Below, piece by piece: positions 56,051 to 63,055 of a stretch of 64,000 nucleotides of DNA. Both the position numbers and the translations under genes were made by a program. The first letter of the stretch is position 1; every line of letters begins with the position of its first letter. Under the pieces are notes generated by a model. The model saw only the letters and a list, made by a program, of their open reading frames with translations, did no database searches and was not told the DNA's origin. Source of the stretch: Curvibacter sp. (GTDB taxonomy: Bacteria; Pseudomonadota; Gammaproteobacteria; Burkholderiales; Burkholderiaceae_C); contig JADCGR010000011.1 of NCBI GenBank assembly GCA_020248905.1, forward strand, positions 92,481 through 156,480, given 5' to 3'.

Positions 56051-56991
56051 GCACGAAAGACATGAGTATCCCGACCCCCAGCCAGGACGTGACCGCTGTA
56101 CGCGGCTACCTTCTCGGCCTGCAGCAGCGCATCACAGGCGCGATTGCCGAGCTCGATGGCCACACCTTCGTGGCCGATGCGTGGCGCAAGGACCCTGGCG
56201 AGCCCTTGCAGGGCGAGGGCGTGACCATGATCATGGAGCAGGGCGCCGTGTTCGAGCGCGCAGGCTGCGGCTTCTCGCATGTGCGCGGCCCCAAACTGCC
56301 GCCCTCGGCCACCCAGCACCGGCCCGAGCTGGCCGGCGCGCCCTTTGAGGCCATGGGCGTGTCGCTGGTCTTTCATCCGCGCAATCCCTATGTGCCCACG
56401 GTGCACATGAACGTGCGCATGATCACTGCGCGCGCCGCCAGCGGTGAGCAGTCCAGCTGGTTTGGCGGCGGCATGGACCTCACGCCTTATTACGGCTACG
56501 AGGAAGACGCCGTGCACTTCCACACCGTGTGCCGCGATGCGCTGCTGCCCTTTGGTGACGACAAGTACCCGCGCTTCAAGACCTGGTGCGACCAGTATTT
56601 CTTCCTCAAGCACCGCAACGAGCAACGCGGCGTGGGTGGCGTCTTCTTTGACGACTTCTCCGAGCTCGGCTTTGAGCAGAGTTTTGCGATGCAGCGCGCC
56701 GTGGGCGACGCCTTTCTGCAGGCCTACCTGCCCATCGTGGAGCGCCGCAAGGCCATGGGCTACGGAGAGCGCGAGCGCAATTTCCAGCTCTACCGCCGAG
56801 GTCGCTACGTCGAGTTCAATCTTGTGTTCGACCGGGGCACGCATTTCGGCCTGCAATCTGGCGGCCGTACCGAGTCCATCCTGCTGTCCATGCCGCCGCT
56901 GGTGAGCTGGTCCTACCAGCAGCAGCCCGAGCAAGGCTCCCACGAAGAGGCCCTGTACACCCGATTCCTGCCGCGGCGGGACTGGATCTGA
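56047..56991 (+). CDS. hemF: Oxygen-dependent coproporphyrinogen III oxidase HemF
   Basis: 314 aa from ATG 56047 (MSTKD...), which overlaps the upstream stop; ATG 56062 is an alternative. Family motifs are complete: '[16 protein letters not shown]' in part near 137-152, '[11 protein letters not shown]' near 194-204, and '[22 protein letters not shown]' in part. It decarboxylates coproporphyrinogen III with O2 in haem synthesis, which indicates an oxygen-using organism. 2 bp from nadD. Confidence 0.97.
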   Translation: MSTKDMSIPTPSQDVTAVRGYLLGLQQRITGAIAELDGHTFVADAWRKDPGEPLQGEGVTMIMEQGAVFERAGCGFSHVRGPKLPPSATQHRPELAGAPFEAMGVSLVFHPRNPYVPTVHMNVRMITARAASGEQSSWFGGGMDLTPYYGYEEDAVHFHTVCRDALLPFGDDKYPRFKTWCDQYFFLKHRNEQRGVGGVFFDDFSELGFEQSFAMQRAVGDAFLQAYLPIVERRKAMGYGERERNFQLYRRGRYVEFNLVFDRGTHFGLQSGGRTESILLSMPPLVSWSYQQQPEQGSHEEALYTRFLPRRDWI

Positions 56992-56993
56992 CG

Positions 56994-57596
56994 GTGACCC
57001 TGCGCAGGCTCGGTGTGTTCGGCGGCGCCTTCGACCCGCCCCATCTCGCGCACCGCGCCCTGGCGAGTGCCGCCCTGGAACAGCTAGCGCTGGATGCCCT
57101 GCATGTGCTTCCCACCGGGCAGGCCTGGCACAAAAGCCGCCCTCTGACCGATGCGCCGCACCGCCTGGCGATGAGCCGCCTGGCCTTTGAAGGCCTGGGC
57201 CCCGTGGTGATGGACGATCGCGAGATCCGGCGCGGCGGCCCGTCCTACACCCTGGACACTTTGCGCGAGCTGCACGCCGAGTTTCCGCAGGCCGAGCTTT
57301 ACCTTGTGATGGGCAAGGACCAGGCCGACGTGCTGCCCACCTGGCGCAACTGGCAGGACATCCTGGCCCTGGCCTCGATCTGCGTGGCCGACCGCGACCT
57401 CATGACAGGGCAGGAAACCCGCTTTGTGCCGCCCCCCGAAATGGCGGGGCGTTTTCGCAAACTGCAGATGCCCGCCATGGACATCAGCGCCACCGGCATC
57501 CGCGCCCGGGTGGCCGGAGGGCAGGGGATTGCGCCTCTGGTCAGCCCTGCCGTTGCGAGCTATATTGAAACCAACCATTTGTATCAAGGCCATTGA
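56994..57596 (+). CDS. nadD: Nicotinate-nucleotide adenylyltransferase NadD
   Basis: 200 aa from GTG 56994. The nucleotidyltransferase signature GGAFDPPHLAHRA (7-19) contains the HxxH-type pair, and the C-terminal ISATGIR near 164-170 is the ISSTxIR motif. It makes deamido-NAD from nicotinate mononucleotide. In E. coli and here it lies next to rsfS. Stop and rsfS start overlap by one base. Confidence 0.95.
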   Translation: MTLRRLGVFGGAFDPPHLAHRALASAALEQLALDALHVLPTGQAWHKSRPLTDAPHRLAMSRLAFEGLGPVVMDDREIRRGGPSYTLDTLRELHAEFPQAELYLVMGKDQADVLPTWRNWQDILALASICVADRDLMTGQETRFVPPPEMAGRFRKLQMPAMDISATGIRARVAGGQGIAPLVSPAVASYIETNHLYQGH

Positions 57597-58279
57597 TGAC
57601 CACTGAAACCGCCGCCAAAAAAGACATCCAGAAACTACAGCGCGCCATCGTCGACGGCCTGGAAGACGTGAAGGCCCAGGACATCCAGGTGTTCAATACC
57701 GAGAAGCTTTCGCCCCTGTTCGAGCGCGTGGTGGTGGCCTCCGGCGCCTCCAACCGCCAGACCAAGGCCCTGGCCGCCAGCGTGCGCGATGCCGTGCGCG
57801 ATGCCGGCTTCAGCAAGCCGCGGATGGAAGGCGAGGACAACGGCGAATGGATCATCGTGGACTGCGGGCAGGCGGTGGTGCACATCATGCAGCCCGCCAT
57901 CCGACAGTACTACCACCTGGAGGACCTTTGGGGCGAAAGCCCTGTGCGCATCAAGTTCGGTGCCGACAAGCCCGTGGCCAAAGTCGTGCCGAAAAAGGCC
58001 GAGCAGGCCAAGCCGACCAGCCTCAAGCGTTCCAGCGCGGCCAAGAAAGGCTCGGCCGAGGCCTTCCCGTCCCGGGCCCAGCAGCAAAAGGCGGCTGCCA
58101 AGGCTGCCGGGAGCGCCACCCGCAAGAGCGCGGCCGGCAATACAACCGCGCTTGAGGCGGCCGAGCCGGCGCCCAAGGTCGTGAGGGTCAACGCCCCCAA
58201 GCCAGCTGCCAAGAAGGCGGCAGCGAAGACCCCCGCGAAAAAGGCCCCGGCCAGGAAAAGTGCCGCGCGCAAAGGCTGA
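57596..58279 (+). CDS. rsfS: Ribosomal silencing factor RsfS with Lys/Ala-rich tail
   Basis: 227 aa from ATG 57596. The first 115-120 residues are a normal RsfS/Iojap domain ('VVASGASNRQTKALA', 'EWIIVDCGQAVVHIM' in part), which binds L14 and blocks subunit joining when nutrients are low. The C-terminal 105 residues are almost only Lys, Ala, Pro and Ser, with repeated AKK/PAKK units like histone H1 or the nucleoid proteins of other betaproteobacteria. Most RsfS proteins stop where this tail begins. Confidence 0.92.
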   Translation: MTTETAAKKDIQKLQRAIVDGLEDVKAQDIQVFNTEKLSPLFERVVVASGASNRQTKALAASVRDAVRDAGFSKPRMEGEDNGEWIIVDCGQAVVHIMQPAIRQYYHLEDLWGESPVRIKFGADKPVAKVVPKKAEQAKPTSLKRSSAAKKGSAEAFPSRAQQQKAAAKAAGSATRKSAAGNTTALEAAEPAPKVVRVNAPKPAAKKAAAKTPAKKAPARKSAARKG

Positions 58280-58288
58280 GCCGCAGTC

Positions 58289-58756
58289 ATGAGGCTGCTG
58301 ATCGTCGCGGTCGGCCAGCGTGTCCCCGACTGGGCCCAGACCGCCTGGGATGACTACGCCAAGCGTTTCCCGCCGGAGCTCAAGGTCGAGCTCAAGGCCG
58401 TCAAGACCGAGCCGCGCGGCTCGCGTACCGTCGAGCAGCTCATGGCGGCCGAGCGCAAACGCATCGAGGAAGTGATTCCCAAGGGCACGCGCATCGTCGC
58501 ACTGGACGAACGCGGCACCGCGCTCACAACTGTGGCCCTGGCGGGCAAACTCAAGGACTGGCAACTGGGGGGCACCGATGTTGCCCTCGTCATCGGCGGT
58601 CCCGATGGCCTGGAGCCGGATTTCCGTCAGGCAGCGCACGAGCGTATCCGCCTGTCGGACCTGACTCTGCCGCACGCCTTTGCGCGCGTGCTGCTGGTCG
58701 AACAGCTCTACCGCGCCTGGTCCATCAATGCCAACCATCCCTACCACCGTGAGTAA
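58289..58756 (+). CDS. rlmH: 23S rRNA (pseudouridine(1915)-N3)-methyltransferase RlmH
   Basis: 155 aa, the normal length of this SPOUT enzyme. The conserved 'FVIGGPDG'-like LVIGGPDG lies near 104-111, and the C-terminal '[11 protein letters not shown].....YH' near 139-154 is the family signature. RlmH methylates the pseudouridine that RluD makes at 1915, so both enzymes of this site are encoded in the window. Overlaps the maf GTG start by 8 nt. Confidence 0.96.
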   Translation: MRLLIVAVGQRVPDWAQTAWDDYAKRFPPELKVELKAVKTEPRGSRTVEQLMAAERKRIEEVIPKGTRIVALDERGTALTTVALAGKLKDWQLGGTDVALVIGGPDGLEPDFRQAAHERIRLSDLTLPHAFARVLLVEQLYRAWSINANHPYHRE

Positions 58757-59435
58757 AAAGGCCCCCACGCTTGTCGCTGCGCGTACTACGCTGCCCCCCA
58801 AGGGGGCTGCCCTCGCCTTGGGGCGGCCCGGCGGCGGCGGCTTCGTCTACCTTGCCTCCCAGAGCCCGCGCCGGCGCCAGTTGCTGGAGCAGCTCGGCGT
58901 GCGCCACGAACTGCTGCTGCCCGACGCGGATGAGGACGCCGAGGGGCTGGAGGTCGTGAAGAGAGGCGAGGCGCCGGCCGCCTACGTGCGGCGGGTCACC
59001 CAGCTCAAGCTCGACGCCGCGCTGGTGCGGCTCAAGCGCCGGGGGTTGCCCGTCGCGCCCATCCTCTGTTCGGACACCACCGTGGCCCTAGGCAGGGTGA
59101 TCTACGGTAAACCCGCTGACGCGGCCGACGCGCGGCGCATGCTCAGCGAACTCTCGGGCACCACCCACCGCGTGCTCACGGCCGTGGCCGTCGGCACGCC
59201 CCGCCGTCGTGTGCATGCCCTGAGCACCTCGCGCGTGACCTTTGCTCCCATGAGCCGTCAGCAGATCGCCGCCTACGTGGACGGCGGCGAGCCCATGGGC
59301 AAGGCCGGTGCCTACGCCGTGCAGGGCAGGGCGGCGGCGTACATTAGCCACATTGCGGGCAGCTATTCGGGCATCATGGGCCTGCCCATGTTCGAGACAG
59401 CGGAGTTGCTGCGGGCTTACGGATTCAAGATCTAG
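58749..59435 (+). CDS. maf: Maf-family nucleotide pyrophosphatase with repeat-derived N-terminus
   Basis: 228 aa if GTG 58749 is used. The normal Maf fold begins only at '[14 protein letters not shown]' (about residue 31), and its catalytic 'CSDTTVAL' and '[10 protein letters not shown]' motifs are intact. The first 30 residues are encoded by an intergenic-type repeat (58760-58848). An in-frame TTG at 58818 would make a shorter product but also lies in the repeat. Maf proteins hydrolyse m7GTP or dTTP/UTP; SxRR and SDT motifs are present. Shared with rlmH in an 8-nt overlap. Confidence 0.88.
   Translation: MSKKAPTLVAARTTLPPKGAALALGRPGGGGFVYLASQSPRRRQLLEQLGVRHELLLPDADEDAEGLEVVKRGEAPAAYVRRVTQLKLDAALVRLKRRGLPVAPILCSDTTVALGRVIYGKPADAADARRMLSELSGTTHRVLTAVAVGTPRRRVHALSTSRVTFAPMSRQQIAAYVDGGEPMGKAGAYAVQGRAAAYISHIAGSYSGIMGLPMFETAELLRAYGFKI
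58760..58848 (+). repeat. Variant interspersed repeat, copy 5 (coding within maf)
   Basis: Contains 'GCGTACTACGCTGCCCCCCA' and the GCCCCCCAAGGGGGC hairpin, then GCCTTGGGGCGGCCCGGC. This resembles the intergenic repeat of Comamonadaceae in its left half but its right half is different. It is read in frame as the N-terminus of Maf. Confidence 0.65.
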
Positions 59436-59489
59436 AACGAACTCCAACATGCTGTTCATCACTCAAGCCACCGCAGGAGCTGATTTCAA

Positions 59490-59587
59490 CCGAGGGACAC
59501 CGTGGAACCGGCTTTGCCGGGCCACTGGTGTCGCCCCCTGCAAGGGGGGTGGTGGAGCGATACGAAGTGCGCGTAGCCTGGGGGTGC
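59490..59587 (-). repeat. Interspersed two-hairpin intergenic repeat, copy 6 (reverse)
   Basis: Reverse complement of copies 3 and 4: GGGACACCGTGGAACC, CCGGCTTTGCCGG, GCCACTGGTGTCG, CCCCCTGCAAGGGGGG, then CGAAGTGCGCGTAGCCTGGGGG. It fills the 159 bp gap between maf and rng. Confidence 0.9.
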
Positions 59588-59594
59588 GCCAGAT

Positions 59595-61082
59595 ATGACT
59601 GAAGACATACTCGTCAACTGGTCTCCGCAGGAGACACGCGTTGCCATCGTGGAAAACGCAGCCGTGCAGGAACTGCACGTAGAGCGCGCGAGCGAGCGCG
59701 GCCTTGTGGGCAACATCTATCTGGGCAAGGTCTCGCGCGTGCTCCCCGGCATGCAGTCGGCCTTCATTGACATCGGGCTGGAGCGGGCGGCCTTCCTGCA
59801 CGTGGCCGACGTCTGGCATCCGCCGCTGGAGGGCGAGTCGCTCAGCGCGTCCCGCGCGGCCCAGCCTCAGGTGCCCATCGAGAAACAGGTGTTCGAGGGC
59901 CAGTCGCTCATGGTGCAGGTCATCAAGGACCCCATTGGTACCAAGGGTGCGCGCCTGTCCACGCAGGTCAGCATCGCGGGCCGCCTGCTGGTCTTCCTGC
60001 CGCAGGACGACCATATCGGCGTGTCGCAGAAGATCCCGCTGTCGCAGCGCGACGAGTTGCGCCAGCGCCTGCAAAAGCTCGTGGGTGACCGGGAAAGCGG
60101 CGGGGGCGGGGGCTTCATCCTGCGCACCAATGGCGAGGACGCGAGCGACGACGAGCTTGGCGAAGACATCCGCTACCTGCGCAAGACCTGGGAGCGTATC
60201 AAGGACGCGTCCTCGCGCCTGGCGCCCAAGTCCCTCTTGCATCTGGACCTGAACCTGCTGCAGCGCGTGCTGCGCGATCTGGTTAGCGAGCGCACGGTGT
60301 CCATCAAGGTCGATTCACGCGAGCAGTACGAGGCGTTGCAGGCCTTCGGCCAAGAGTTCATGCCGGCGGCCGCCGCGCGGCTGCAGCACTACAAGGGCGA
60401 GCGGCCCATCTTCGACCTCTTTGGCATTGACGAGGAGATTGCCAAGGCGCTGGGCCGCCGTGTGGAGCTCAAGTCCGGCGGCTACCTCATCGTCGACCAG
60501 ACCGAAGCGCTGACCACCATCGACGTGAATACGGGCGGCTTCGTCGGCGCGCGTAATTTCGACGACACCATCTTCAAGACCAACCTCGAAGCCGCAGGCG
60601 CCATCGCACGCCAGCTGCGCCTGCGCAATCTGGGCGGCATCATCATTGCAGACTTCATCGACATGAGCCGTGAGGATCACCGCGACGCCGTGGTGGCCGA
60701 GTTCCGCAAGCAGCTGGCCCGCGACCGCGTCAAGACCATGCTCGGCGGATTCTCGCAACTCGGCTTGCTGGAGATGACGCGCAAGCGCACGCGCGAGTCC
60801 CTGGCCCACATGCTGTGCGAGCCGTGCCCGAGCTGCGCCGGCAAGGGCATCGTCAAGACCGCGCGTAGCGTGGCTTACGACATCCTGCGCGAGATCTTGC
60901 GGGAAGCCCGCCAGTTCAATCCGCGCGAGTTCCGCGTGGTGGCTGCACCTCAGGTCATCGAGCTGCTGCTGGATGAGGAAAGCCAGCACCTGGCGGGCTT
61001 GAGCGACTTCATCGGCAAGCCCATTTCCCTGCAGAGTGAGGCCTCGATGTGGCAGGAGCAGTACGACATCGTGCTGCTTTGA
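59595..61082 (+). CDS. rng: Ribonuclease G
   Basis: 495 aa, the RNase G length. An S1 RNA-binding domain lies near 35-120 ('GNIYLGKVSRVLPGMQSAF' in part), the catalytic DNase I-like domain has 'DVNTGGFVGARNFDDT' near 310-325, and the zinc-link CEPCPSCAGKG near 410-420 is present. It matures 16S rRNA and takes part in mRNA decay. Unlike RNase E it has no long C-terminal scaffold. ATG 59595 follows the repeat directly. Confidence 0.96.
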   Translation: MTEDILVNWSPQETRVAIVENAAVQELHVERASERGLVGNIYLGKVSRVLPGMQSAFIDIGLERAAFLHVADVWHPPLEGESLSASRAAQPQVPIEKQVFEGQSLMVQVIKDPIGTKGARLSTQVSIAGRLLVFLPQDDHIGVSQKIPLSQRDELRQRLQKLVGDRESGGGGGFILRTNGEDASDDELGEDIRYLRKTWERIKDASSRLAPKSLLHLDLNLLQRVLRDLVSERTVSIKVDSREQYEALQAFGQEFMPAAAARLQHYKGERPIFDLFGIDEEIAKALGRRVELKSGGYLIVDQTEALTTIDVNTGGFVGARNFDDTIFKTNLEAAGAIARQLRLRNLGGIIIADFIDMSREDHRDAVVAEFRKQLARDRVKTMLGGFSQLGLLEMTRKRTRESLAHMLCEPCPSCAGKGIVKTARSVAYDILREILREARQFNPREFRVVAAPQVIELLLDEESQHLAGLSDFIGKPISLQSEASMWQEQYDIVLL

Positions 61083-61101
61083 GTCGGGCTTGCTCACACC
61101 C

Positions 61102-62241
61102 ATGCGCATCGCCATCATCAACCGCAACTTCTCGCGCACCGGCGGCGGCGCCGAGAGCTATGCCGTCTCCATCGCCGAGCAGTTGGCCGCCCGGCACGAG
61201 GTGCATGTGTACTCGCAGGAGACTGACGAGCCTCTGGCGGGCGTGAGCTATCACCGCGTGGCCACCATCGGTGCGCGCCCGCGCTGGCTCAACCAGTTTG
61301 TGTTTGCACTGTCCAGCTGGTGGCAGACGCGCAGGGGCTTCGACGTGGTGCACTCGCACGAGAACACCTGGCACGGCCAGGTGCAGACCATCCATGTGCG
61401 CCCCCTGCGCTACAACCTCCTGCACGGCAAGCGTGGCGCGCGGCGCATGCTGCAGTGGCTCAAGATCCGGACCAGCCCTCGACTAGCCACCTATCTCTGG
61501 CTCGAAGGCGCGCGTTTCGCACGCAAGCCCGGACGCAGCATCGTCGCTACCTCGGAGATGTTGCGGCAGGAATGCGAGGCAGCCTACCCGGGCAGCCGCA
61601 AGCGTCTGCTCGTGATCACCCCCGGCACCAAGCTGCAGCAGGACACCATCACCCGCACCCCGGCCCGCCGCATGCTGGACCTGCCCCCGGAGGCGCCCCT
61701 GCTGCTGTTTGTCGCCAATGACTACCGGCGCAAGGGCCTGGATGCGCTGCTCGCCGCGCTCAAGCTGTTGCCTCCCGACGTCCAGCTCGTCGTGGCAGGC
61801 AAGCCCGGGGCCGCACCGCGCTATGTGGCGCTGGCGCGCGAGCTCGGGCTCGCGTCACGCGTGCATTTCCTCGGTCCGCTGGACGACCTGACGCCTGCCT
61901 ACCGTGCCGCCGATGCGCTCGCCCACCCGACCTTGGAGGACACCTACGCCATGGTGGTCCTGGAGGCTATGTCACACGGCCTGCCGGTGGTGGTCAGCGG
62001 TCCCGCGCACTGCGGCATCGCGCGCGAGCTGCATGACGGGCAGGAGGCGCTGCTGCTGCACGACCCGCGCGATGTCGCCGCGCTGGGGCGGCTGCTGCGC
62101 GAGGTGCTGGACGACGAGGCCATGGCCGCCCAGTTGCGGCAGCAGGGCCTGCGCTTCGCCCAGTCCCACAGTTGGGAGGGCGTGGCGCAGCAGTACGAAA
62201 GGCTGTACGAGGCTGCCTGCCTGCCTGAGAAACGCCGGTAA
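61102..62241 (+). CDS. Family 4 glycosyltransferase
   Basis: 379 aa from ATG 61102, 19 bp after rng. The N-terminal Rossmann domain begins 'IINRNFSRTGGGAESYA', and the C-terminal GT-B domain has 'VANDYRRKGLDALLAAL' and 'PTLEDTYAMVVLEAMSHGLPVV' in part, a GT4 EX7E-like region. Such enzymes add sugars to lipopolysaccharide core or other surface glycans; donor and acceptor are unknown. The region 61615-62062 is nearly duplicated at 63553. Confidence 0.88.
   Translation: MRIAIINRNFSRTGGGAESYAVSIAEQLAARHEVHVYSQETDEPLAGVSYHRVATIGARPRWLNQFVFALSSWWQTRRGFDVVHSHENTWHGQVQTIHVRPLRYNLLHGKRGARRMLQWLKIRTSPRLATYLWLEGARFARKPGRSIVATSEMLRQECEAAYPGSRKRLLVITPGTKLQQDTITRTPARRMLDLPPEAPLLLFVANDYRRKGLDALLAALKLLPPDVQLVVAGKPGAAPRYVALARELGLASRVHFLGPLDDLTPAYRAADALAHPTLEDTYAMVVLEAMSHGLPVVVSGPAHCGIARELHDGQEALLLHDPRDVAALGRLLREVLDDEAMAAQLRQQGLRFAQSHSWEGVAQQYERLYEAACLPEKRR
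61615..62062 (+). repeat. Direct repeat, left copy (inside glycosyltransferase gene)
   Basis: Nearly identical to 63553-64000: by eye about 25-30 differences over 448 bp, mostly third codon positions. Similarity begins sharply at ATCACCCCCGGCA. Confidence 0.9.
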
Positions 62242-62244
62242 ACT
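62239..62244 (+). promoter_or_regulatory. Possible -10 element for the MNT-HEPN pair
   Basis: TAAACT overlaps the stop codon of the glycosyltransferase gene and ends 6 bp before the MNT ATG, which would make the mRNA leaderless. No -35 of quality is seen. Confidence 0.3.
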
Positions 62245-62250
62245 TGATTC

Positions 62251-62655
62251 ATGCTGCCCTCGAAGATCGCTTCCTCCACTCGCTTGGCGCTTGCTGAGAT
62301 GCTGCAGGCCCAGCCTGCGCTGGAGTTTGCCGTCCTCGTGGGCAGTCGAGCCACTGGTACCGCGCAGGCCGACAGCGATTGGGACCTCGCCTTGAAGTGG
62401 GGCCATGAACTTGATTGGCTGGAGACGGCGGCCCGCACAGAACAGCTGCGCCGCGCTCTGGCCCGGGTTCTCGCTGTGGACGAGTCCCGTGTGGATCTCA
62501 TCGACCTGCGTCGCGCCAACCTTGCCATGCGGGCCTCCGTGGCCGAAGAGGGTATTCCGCTGGCGGGGGAGGATGGGCTGGCCTGGATGCATTTCCTGCT
62601 CCGTACCTGGCGGGAGCTGGAAGACTTCTACTGGGAGCGCCAACATGCGGCTTGA
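62251..62655 (+). CDS. MNT-domain antitoxin (MntA-like nucleotidyltransferase)
   Basis: 134 aa. The minimal nucleotidyltransferase signature GSRATG...DSDWDLAL lies at 31-48, with catalytic D43 and D45; a third carboxylate in 'VDLIDL' near 82-85 fits. In HEPN/MNT toxin-antitoxin systems the MNT protein adds AMP to a tyrosine in the HEPN toxin to block it. The HEPN gene overlaps its 3' end by 11 nt. It sits between two glycosyltransferase genes. Confidence 0.88.
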   Translation: MLPSKIASSTRLALAEMLQAQPALEFAVLVGSRATGTAQADSDWDLALKWGHELDWLETAARTEQLRRALARVLAVDESRVDLIDLRRANLAMRASVAEEGIPLAGEDGLAWMHFLLRTWRELEDFYWERQHAA

Positions 62656-63055
62656 CCTTTACCAGGCCGAGACCCGCCGTGTCGCGCAGGCACAGTGTGC
62701 GGTGCTTGAGGAGGCGCGCGCCATCCTGGCGCAGGGGCGGGCTTGGTCGGGATTGGAGCAGGGTGGCGTCTTGCATGCGCTGCAGGTGTTGGCGGAGAAC
62801 GCCATAGGCAAGGCCAAACAACTGCTCAAGGCCAAGGGCCAGACGGTTCCCGTGTCCGCCTATGACGCCTTTGGCGCCGTCGCGGCGCTGGGCCTGGTGC
62901 CGCAAAGCGACTTGCCAGGCTGGAATGCGGCCGTGGGTTTGCGCAATCGCATCGTGCACGACTACATGAACATCGACACCGGGCAGATCGCGGCGCTGGT
63001 CGAAGAGCGAAAGTACCAGTTCATCGCGGACTTCCTGAACAAGCAATTTGAGTAA
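62645..63055 (+). CDS. HEPN-domain toxin (HepT-like)
   Basis: 136 aa from ATG 62645, which overlaps the MNT 3' end, implying coupled translation. The RNase motif R100-x4-H105-x-Y107 (RNRIVHDY) is intact; Y107 is the position that MNT partners modify in studied pairs. The rest is a four-helix bundle typical of DUF86/HepT. As a toxin it would cut RNA, possibly tRNA, when free of the MNT protein. Its stop TAA is immediately followed by the truncated glycosyltransferase. Confidence 0.88.
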   Translation: MRLDLYQAETRRVAQAQCAVLEEARAILAQGRAWSGLEQGGVLHALQVLAENAIGKAKQLLKAKGQTVPVSAYDAFGAVAALGLVPQSDLPGWNAAVGLRNRIVHDYMNIDTGQIAALVEERKYQFIADFLNKQFE

